A DNA stretch of 64,000 nt from contig NMRA01000345.1 in NCBI GenBank assembly GCA_002633005.1, forward strand, positions 371,151-435,150, read 5' to 3'. This document shows, in pieces, positions 26,201 to 35,200 of the stretch. Origin of the DNA: Phoronis australis (taxonomy: Eukaryota > Phoronida > Phoronidae). Below the pieces are notes generated by a model, which did no database searches, was not told the origin of the DNA, and saw only the letters and a list, made by a program, of their open reading frames with translations. The translations under genes were made by a program, and so were the position numbers. Within the stretch, counting starts at the first letter, position 1. Each line of letters starts with the position of its first letter.

Positions 26201-29200
26201 GTGACAGCCAGTACAGTCCAAAGGCGCGGCCTGAAACCTCTCAGGGTATGAATAATGAGATGGCAGAAAGACCCACAGATTACAGAAAGGCAGGTCTGTA
26301 ACTGAATAGTCTTGTGTGTCCTGTTTGAGTCACCATCGTAATTGAAACCAATTGTTATCGCTGCGCCAATCAAGATTTTTGCCAAGATTTCAATAGACTG
26401 GAGGCATTGGCTGTAGTATGATGATGTCAGTGAAATGGCAATTTCGTGTGGATTATTTGAATATGCTAATGATTATCGTCATTTTCTTGAACTGTTGCTC
26501 ATTTGTCTTTTGTTTAAAGTGATATTGGTATATTCTGCCGTTATGCTGTTAGGCCTATGTAGGACCCTAGAAAAAATCCAAATTTGGATAACTTCAGAAC
26601 GTCTTATCTCAGAAATGGCTGATCAGATTCGTATGAAACTCTCAGATACTATACTGGGTACACTGGTCTCTAAAACCCTGTTGAGGGTTGATAAAATGCT
26701 TCATTTTGGCATGAGGGGCTATCAAAAAATTGGACTTAATTGATTTTCTGAAAAAATCAAAAGTTTGTATGTGAAATCAAACTTAAATCCTATCAGATTT
26801 ACAGTGAAACGTTCACAAGCAGACACTTTCATATTTGGTTCAGGAAAACCCAAGAAACGCAAAGAGTGGAAGTCACTTTTCCCAGTCACAGGAACACTGG
26901 AGAATCGTGGGAAGGTGCAGTCTCATGACGACATCAGCGTGTTGTCGGATCTGGTGTATGGTGAGTTTGTCTTCTTCAAACTAATCTTTGTCTCGGTCCT
27001 CAAATGTACAACAATGTCAGTGAATGTCTTGAGTGCAAATTGGCTAACTTTGCTTTTGGCTCATGTCATATACTAGTTCTCACAAAATGCTGAAATTGTT
27101 GACCAGCTTGTTATGCTGTCGAATCGGATGTTAATCTCTAATAACTGAAGCGCTTTGGTGTTCAGTAACAGCCGATTAGTATGAACCAGCAACTCAAGTT
27201 ACAGGCAATGCATACATGGGCCATTGTCGAATTTGCAATTTTAGGGTTGGCCAACCCCACAAGGTGAGTTTCCTGATTTTGCTGATCGAGAACTTGGGTT
27301 GTAGCCATGTTGTTCTCTCTGATTGTCCGCGTTCATCTTATAAGCTCGTGTAATCCATACTCTGAAACATAATGCGTCCACATTTGTGCATTATGCCGTC
27401 ATCTCCGTCTGTCCGTCCTTACGTCCGTACGTCCGTCCGGGCGGCATCTGTCCGGCGTCCGCTGCTCTATCTCCAAAACCCTTTGACTTACGTTCATGAA
27501 ATTTGGCACATGTGTTCCATTGATGAATGGGACAGCATGAGCAAACTTTCGGACGGATCCGACTACCGGTTTACCCCCTAGTGGCAATTTTAGTTTTTTA
27601 CGCTTACCTTTGTATCTTCAAAAGTCCTGAACGGATTTTCATGAAATTTGGTATGTAGGCACCTATTAGTGAGATGACGCAATCCTCCTGTTTTCGGATA
27701 GATTCGACGTAGTTTGCGCAACCTAGTGGCCATTTTTACTGTTTATGAGTCTGTTTTTTGTGTCCACCCCTCTATCAACCAAACCGCTCAAAGGATGATT
27801 GTGAAAATTGGCATGTATGTGCTTACTACGAAGAGGATGGTTGACGATGATTTTCCGACATTTCGACTGCTGTGGCGCCTCCTAGTGGCAGTTTTTTTGC
27901 GCCTATGACTGTATCTCCTAAACCGTTCGCAGGATCTTTACAAAATTTGGTAAGTATATTTATGTGATGTTAACAACGGAGGACGACGACTTTTGGACAG
28001 TTCCGACTACCAGTGTGCCCCCTAGTGGCAATTTTATTTTTTTTACGTTTACCTTTGTATCTTCAAAAGTCCTTATCGGATTTTCATGAAATTTAATATG
28101 TAGGCACCTATTAGTGAGATGACGCTATCCTCCCGTTTTCGGATGGATTCGACATAGTTTGCACCACCTAGTGGCCATTTTTACTGTTTTTGAGTTTTTT
28201 TGCGTCCACCCCTCTATCAACCAAACCGCTCAAAGGATGATTGTGAAAATTGGCATGTATGTGCTTACTATAAAGAGGACGGTTGATGATGATTTTCCGA
28301 CGATTTCGACTTCTGCGGCACCTCCTAGTGGCAGTTTTGTTTTTGTTGCGCCTATGGCTGTATCTGCTAAACCGTTCGCAGGATCTTTACTTAATTTAGC
28401 AAGATGACGACGAGTTTCGGACAGATCTGACTTCTGTTGTGCCCCCTAGTGGAATTTTAGTTTTTTACGTTTAACTCAGTATCTTCAAAGGTCCTCAACA
28501 GATTTTCATAAAATTTTAAATATAGGCATCTATTGGTGTGTTGACGCTATCTTCCTGTTTTTGGATGGAATCGAGGTATTTTGCACCACCTAGTGGTCAT
28601 TTTTGCTGTTTTCAAATCTTGTTTTTGGTGTCCACCCCTGTATCAACCAAATCATTTCAAAATTGGCTTATGTTCTCAGTGTGAAGACGACCTTTGATGA
28701 TGGGGACTCACTACTGTGGCGCCTCTTAGTCGTAGTTTTGTTTTGCTCCCATAGTTGTATCTCCTAAAACCACTGCAGGATCTTTACTAAATTTAGTAAG
28801 TGTTTTTATGTGATGATAACAACAGACGACATCTTTCAGGCGGATCCAACGGACACTGTGCCCACTAGTGGCAATTTCATTTTATTCTGTTTTCCTTTGT
28901 TTCTCTGAAGTTCCTTGACAGCTTTTATGAAATATGGCATGTTCCTGTTTTTGGATGTTTTTGCGCCATCTATTGGCCATTTTTATGATACAAATAAATA
29001 ACCCTAAAAGCACACCATTTGCAATGCATTCATGGGCACATTTCAGCGCTCTGCGTTGCTCTTGTTTTGAGTCGCTGATGGTTTTGATGCTCTTGTTGCC
29101 AACACAAATAGAACCCTATCACGACAGTGAATATTTTATGAGAGTATAGAGAGTATACGACGTAATTTAGTTTTTGTTTGTAGCCTACTAAATGGGGCAA

Positions 29201-32200
29201 AATACCTTCGAGCTTCTCTTAGGAGTCAAAGACAATTTTTAAATTTTTAAATGTTAAAAATTTTGTCAGTATGAAAAAAAGAGTGCAGGTGGCCTGTTGC
29301 CTTATGCTATACATCAGGCGTGTTTGGGCTGCAAATCTGGGCCCGTTACACTAATCACTTTATTATCCAGACTCATGGTGACAGGACATCATCGGATTCC
29401 TCATGGGTGAAATCTTCTAATCTACCTGTTTATTTCAGAAAGACAGAAAGACTAATAAACCTGTATTAACTAACAATGTCAACCAGGTGGGTTATGTGTC
29501 TATCAAGTAATAGATTACAGTGTCTATTGGAGGCAGGGCAAATCTCTACCAGATGTTGGTATGAACTTGAATGTTCATTTTGTTTCAGGAAATCTAGAGA
29601 TTGATCAAAGGTTCATTCATCTTGGCCTGTTTCATAATCGGGGTTCAACTTACCAGTTATATCAAGCAGAGAGTAAGTTTTCTTAATCTCAGAACATTCT
29701 TTCTGTTTTCACTTGTGATAAATTACCAAGTGCAATTCTGTTGAAGTGAAATTATTGAATTGTGCTGTTAATTGAAGTCGTGTTTGGGTTTTGAACATAC
29801 TGAACATTGTGTTTGTTTCGTACCCTCATCTCAGTGCAGTTTTTTGTTTTCAGTTGATCATCACCTTGCTCATGGTTACATAGATGGCGCTATTTACTTG
29901 TACCTGTGGAAAGGAAGCATAGGTGGTGCTATCAGTCTTGCCTCTGAGCACAGGTGTCTCTCTGACTGGATGGTTGCAGTCACTGCTCAAGGTAACTAGA
30001 GTATCTTTCTGAACAAAACTGGAAAAAGATTATTAAAGTCTACTTTCATCAGTCAAAGCAAAAATTCAAGGAGATTGGCGGAAATTTGAGATTAAATTAC
30101 ATGGGCACGGATTAGAATGGGGGGGGGGTCTAAACCACATCTGTCACTTACGATTATATTTCAGCATGCCACCAATCATACACAGACATGTGCTGTCAAT
30201 TTTCCCTTCAACTGGAAGGCGATGGTCTGTATCACAAAGCTGCCACCTATCTGTTGGCAGCGCACCAGGTGTACGAAGCCATTGACTTGTTGCAACGTCA
30301 TTCACTGTTTCGGTAAGAGTTGTGCTAGAAATGAAGGACAATTAAAATAATATTTATCTGCAGTATTAGTTCTACAGACCATCACTCCTGAAATAGTCAT
30401 TGCTGTGTTATTTCCATTTTAGCCATCAACATATCAAATGGGACTGTCTGTAAACAACTCCCATAACATGCCATTGAGTTCTTCTATGACTGTAGACCGT
30501 TGTTTAATGTCTAGGCTGTCTACATTGAGAAACTTCAAACCTGTTTTGCCAAACTTATCGTTAGACAATCGACCCCCACTTGCTCCTAATTCGATGAGAA
30601 GTGATTTCTGGGACTGGCTTGTTATCACGCTTGGGGCATAAAATGACCCACCACGACAAGCCAACTTATAGAGCCTAGTCTCCAGCCATAACGAAGTGCC
30701 TGTTCTTTGCAAACCAAGAAATCACTCCAATTATGATTGAGGAAGACTTTGAGACAATTAATGTCAGAACAGAAAATGTTCTGAATCAGAAGTCATTTTT
30801 TACGAAACTCTGGATTATAGTCACTTTAAAGAATGAAAATCTTTATTCTCATGAGCAGATTAAGGGGCTGAAAGTCCCCTGACTGTGTAAATTTGGGGTT
30901 GAGATGTAACTAAACTTGAGTGTTTAAAGAAAGATTAATAGTCAAATCATTCATTGACGTAAATTGAAGATTAGGATTCTTGATTTATCTTCTCGTTTAT
31001 CTTTTCCATGCAACCTGCCTCCTATAAAAAAATAACAATTGATCTTGACCATTTTATGTTATAGAACTTGTCTCGTAATATTTAAAATCTTTCTTTGAGC
31101 AGTGACATACTCATGAACCACTTATACCTGAGAAGGAACTGTAAGGGACAAATTTGTGTGAAAACAGCTAAACCGTGGCTTCTTTTTGACAGAAAATGGG
31201 TTCATAGCAACTTAAATGTTTTGAATAATTACAATTAGTGATTTGACATGAGAAGTTAGGATCTTCAACTGTTGCTCAGGGAAGCACTAGCTGTTGCCAA
31301 AGTGAGGCTCTCCTCTAGTGACCCGGTGATCCAGAGTCTCTGCCTGGCGTGGGCCAGCCAACTAGTGAAAGACGGGGGATATGAACAGGCAGCCAAATGG
31401 TAAGTGAAGACAATCTGTCTGGTTATAGTCATTGCTGTTATGTTATTTTATTAAACATGCATGGTGTTTATGAAGTCTTGCTATTCGAGTGAATATCAAT
31501 CGATTGATCTGATTTATTCTATGTTCTAAATTGGTGAAATCGTAGAAAAAAGTGTCTATAAGTGAATACCTTCTTGCCGTGTTTTCTTGTCAATTTTCTG
31601 ATTTGTATTCTGTGTGTAATGAAATTCTCTCCCTTGATAGCAAAAAAATCTTTTCTAAGTTTCAAAATGACTAAAATGTTCTTCACTTTAACAGTTTCAT
31701 CGCTGCTGGACAACCGTTGGAAGCTGCCAAACTGCTGTCACGGCGAAGAGATGAGTCCGGTCTGAATGCTGCCATTAGAGTCTGCCTTGCTGCCAAGGAG
31801 TTCTGCGAGGCACGTAGACTGGCCTTGACCTACTGTTTTGAATTGATGGTCAAGAATGAGGATTCGGTGTGTGATCTTGGAGACATTCTTGCCAGAAGCT
31901 ATGGAGAGTTCAGTCTCAAGGTATGCATAAGTCTTGAAATTTCGAGTAACTGTTTCTTGTTTGTGTTAGGAAATTGGATTTTACCAAAGTCAACATTTTC
32001 TTGTGTTCATGTCAGGTGGTTAGCGTATGTATTCTGGACTTGTAAAGTCACGATTTCAAATTTCTGTTTGTCGCAGGCTTCATTCTCACGATGAGCAATG
32101 TTCTGTGTAACCGCCTTCCCATTTTTTACTTTAAGAGCCCCTGGTTGTAACAAGGATTAAGTACAGAGCACTCAAGGCACCCATAGGACATTACAGTCTC

Positions 32201-35200
32201 AGAATGGTCTATCTAGGGATTTTAATTGAAGCCATCCAATGTCTAGGTTGCATTTATTAATCAATGAATGTTAGAAATTGGCTTTTTCAAGTGAACGCTA
32301 CAGGAATGCGATGCTTGCACCCTCATCCTGTATATCCTTTGGTGGTAATAGATGATGGGTCATGTAAACATTTTCATGACGGCTCTGAAGTTGTGAGTGT
32401 GTGATTTGCACTGTCCACTATTCTTGCAAATGCTCTCCACTGTTCATCTTATTCCAGTATTTTGAGCTGGTTGTTGGCACACGTAACTTTCTTTGCACTC
32501 GGCTGAAAGAGAGTGGAGAACAGACTGGCACGACACCTGTTGGGGATCGTGAACGTAAGGAAATGTTGTGCATCGCTATGTGACCTCTACAAATTGCTTC
32601 GCTCTTGACTGCATGAATTAATAGGGATATCATTGTTTTCAAGCTTGTGTAATTTTGTTTTGCAAAGACGAGGGTTATATATCAAGTATTCACTATTGTA
32701 ATGGTCTTAAGTGACACAACTGACCCTAAGCATTAAAAAGATCATTTCAACTAATTGAAAACATCCAAGGTTAACGATGTTTGCAGCATTAGACATTTAC
32801 TGTATACCTGAGAACAAAGATTTATTTATTTTTTAGAAAACTTGTTTGCTCAGCTCTCTGAGTATATTAAGCTGCGTGATGTGGGTGATGTGGTGGTAGC
32901 CATCAAGGAGATCCAGTCTTACCAGCCGGTAGCTCAAGTTGTGATGGACACTGGTCAAGTGAGTGGGGTCACCTATGTCTTGACCAGTTGAGAGCTCAGT
33001 GGAGTAGAGGGTCTGATTGGATTGCAGGAGGTCTGGGTTTGTGCCCCAGTTGGGGCAGGAATTTTTTCAGATCTAACAACAGGTCACATGGTTTGACCAA
33101 GATATAGCATATGAAAGACTGATAGTTCATGATAAAGATGTCAATTGCGTGAAACTTAGACAATCCAATTTATATTTTTTCAGCAACATTGTGTTTTTCC
33201 TTGACAACTGCAACAAGTTTCGATGTGTCAAACCAGTGAATGTGAAAAAAAAATTGTCGTACATACCAAGTAATACAAGACAAAAGTATTCAGACAAAAT
33301 ACTGTTTTTTCTATCACGAAGGCTAATTCCGTCAACAGCTAATGAAAAAATAATTGGTAATAACCAGAAAGATTGTTGTCAGAAAATGACAACAATGCGT
33401 CTGCGTGAGCGAGACTTCTTGGAAAGTTTACAGCCTTTCCAGTGGCTGGTGCACCCTAGCAGAACTATGCTGAATCACAGACATTTAAGTGTTGACACGT
33501 CGGAATACATGTTGAATGAAAAGATCAAAAGTTCTGAAGAAAGGTGCACGTGATGACCCCATGGTTGCACCAAACGACCTGAAGCTTTGGAATTGGAACT
33601 TTATTACATGTACTAATCAGATATGTGAATTTGAAGTGTCTCGCTCAAAATCTGAATTTGCACTCAATGACCTTTGACCTATTTAATCTGATTGGATGAC
33701 GTAGAAGTGTAATGTATTTGCTTTACACCTGTACACTGAAATTGAGAAGAATTCCATGAAAAATGAAAATTAGATGACCTTTTCGCCTACTGACCTCTTT
33801 CTTTGCATTACGAGTCAACCATATTTTATTAAATTTATGGATGGCTCATGTTCTTGGAAAGTTTCAAAGCTGAAAATTTAGCCATTTGAGAGTTATTAAG
33901 CTCTAGAAAAGGTCGGAAAGGATAATAATAATAAGATTGAAAAAGAATAAGATCAAAACCCGAGAATACGAAGACTCTGCAATGGTACGCGCTGAGTAAC
34001 CGTTATGATGGCAAACAGAATGGTTTATCCACCTTTCCTATTAATTCCCCTGCATTCTCGGTCATCAGGGGAGACTACTCTGACATACTTTTGGCTTGTA
34101 CTGTACGTCTCACTATTCATGATTACTCCATTGCCAGTTGCTGCTCCATGTTGCCTTCACTGTGACGCTGGCTCTACTACATCTCTCTCAACGGGACCAG
34201 TACGGTTGTCTGAACTGTGTACTGAGTGCTTGCAGAGCCTGCTTCAAGTCATCACATTTTAGACTACTGGAGCTGATTTGTTGTCAGGGTTTTCCACAAG
34301 GTACCTACTGTGAATAGGTGCTCGGGTTGAAATATGACCCTACTTTCTCTACTGATCCCACTGCCAGAGTGTGTATACCATCAGAGCATAACTTTTATTT
34401 TTTAATTATAATTGTAATTTTGGTTGTGGACACAGCTATGATAGTTGTTGTCGGTTAGCAGTACATTCAGCAAGTTGGTAAAACCTTTTGTGCTGTATTA
34501 TTTGGAGGTTTTTTGTTCTGGAACGCAATATGCCTGTTCATCCAAGACTTTAAATTGTAGAGCATAACATCTGATTATGAGGATATTAATGAGTCAAGAT
34601 GGCTGTATTTAGTTGCTTTGACACTCCATGACCATGGGTATCTGTTAACAGTGTTGCTTGCTCATTAGCTATTATGATTTTATTTGCATTTTGGTGCTGT
34701 ATTTTGCAAATAGGATAACCAAATGTTGTTATTTGCCAGCTGCTCTTACAAAACATCAGGTGTTAAATGACGATTGACTAACTAACGTCTATGCTTTTTC
34801 TTGTTAAAGGAAATTTGATTTCATTATCATATAATTTTAATTCTATTTCAGGAGCAAGAAAAAGTTTCAATAACTCAAATAAGTCGGTCTCGACAGAAAA
34901 TTCCGATAGCGGCAACCAAGCGGTAGTTGCGTGTGAGAATCTGATGCAATCCATTGACAAGTTTATTTGTTACTGTAAGCTGATCAAGTTGAGTGCAGCT
35001 TTGAAAAGAGATGGGCACGTGAAGTGTACAGCTGAGACCCTTCGTGGCTATTGGGCAGCTGCTATGTCCGATGGAGTCCCGTGTGGCTGTGATAGATGTT
35101 TACGACTTACTTCAGATGCCAGTGGTGTCGGAGGGGAGAGTGGGGTAAGTTTATTTTGGACAGGTAATTTGTTTTGTAGGAGCAAGGCGTGGACTAGTGG

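Noticed and set aside
27372-28407. ORFs within the intron 18 tandem repeat
   Set aside because: Products of the repeat itself; frames are not maintained between units.
27399-28985. CRISPR-like array of regular repeats
   Set aside because: Repeats are 120-159 bp degenerate monomers with no unique spacers, in an animal intron.
33149-33553. 134-codon plus-strand ORF in GEMIN5 intron 25
   Set aside because: Overlaps the dispersed satellite copy and contains no motif; low-complexity Asn/Lys reading of AT-rich DNA.
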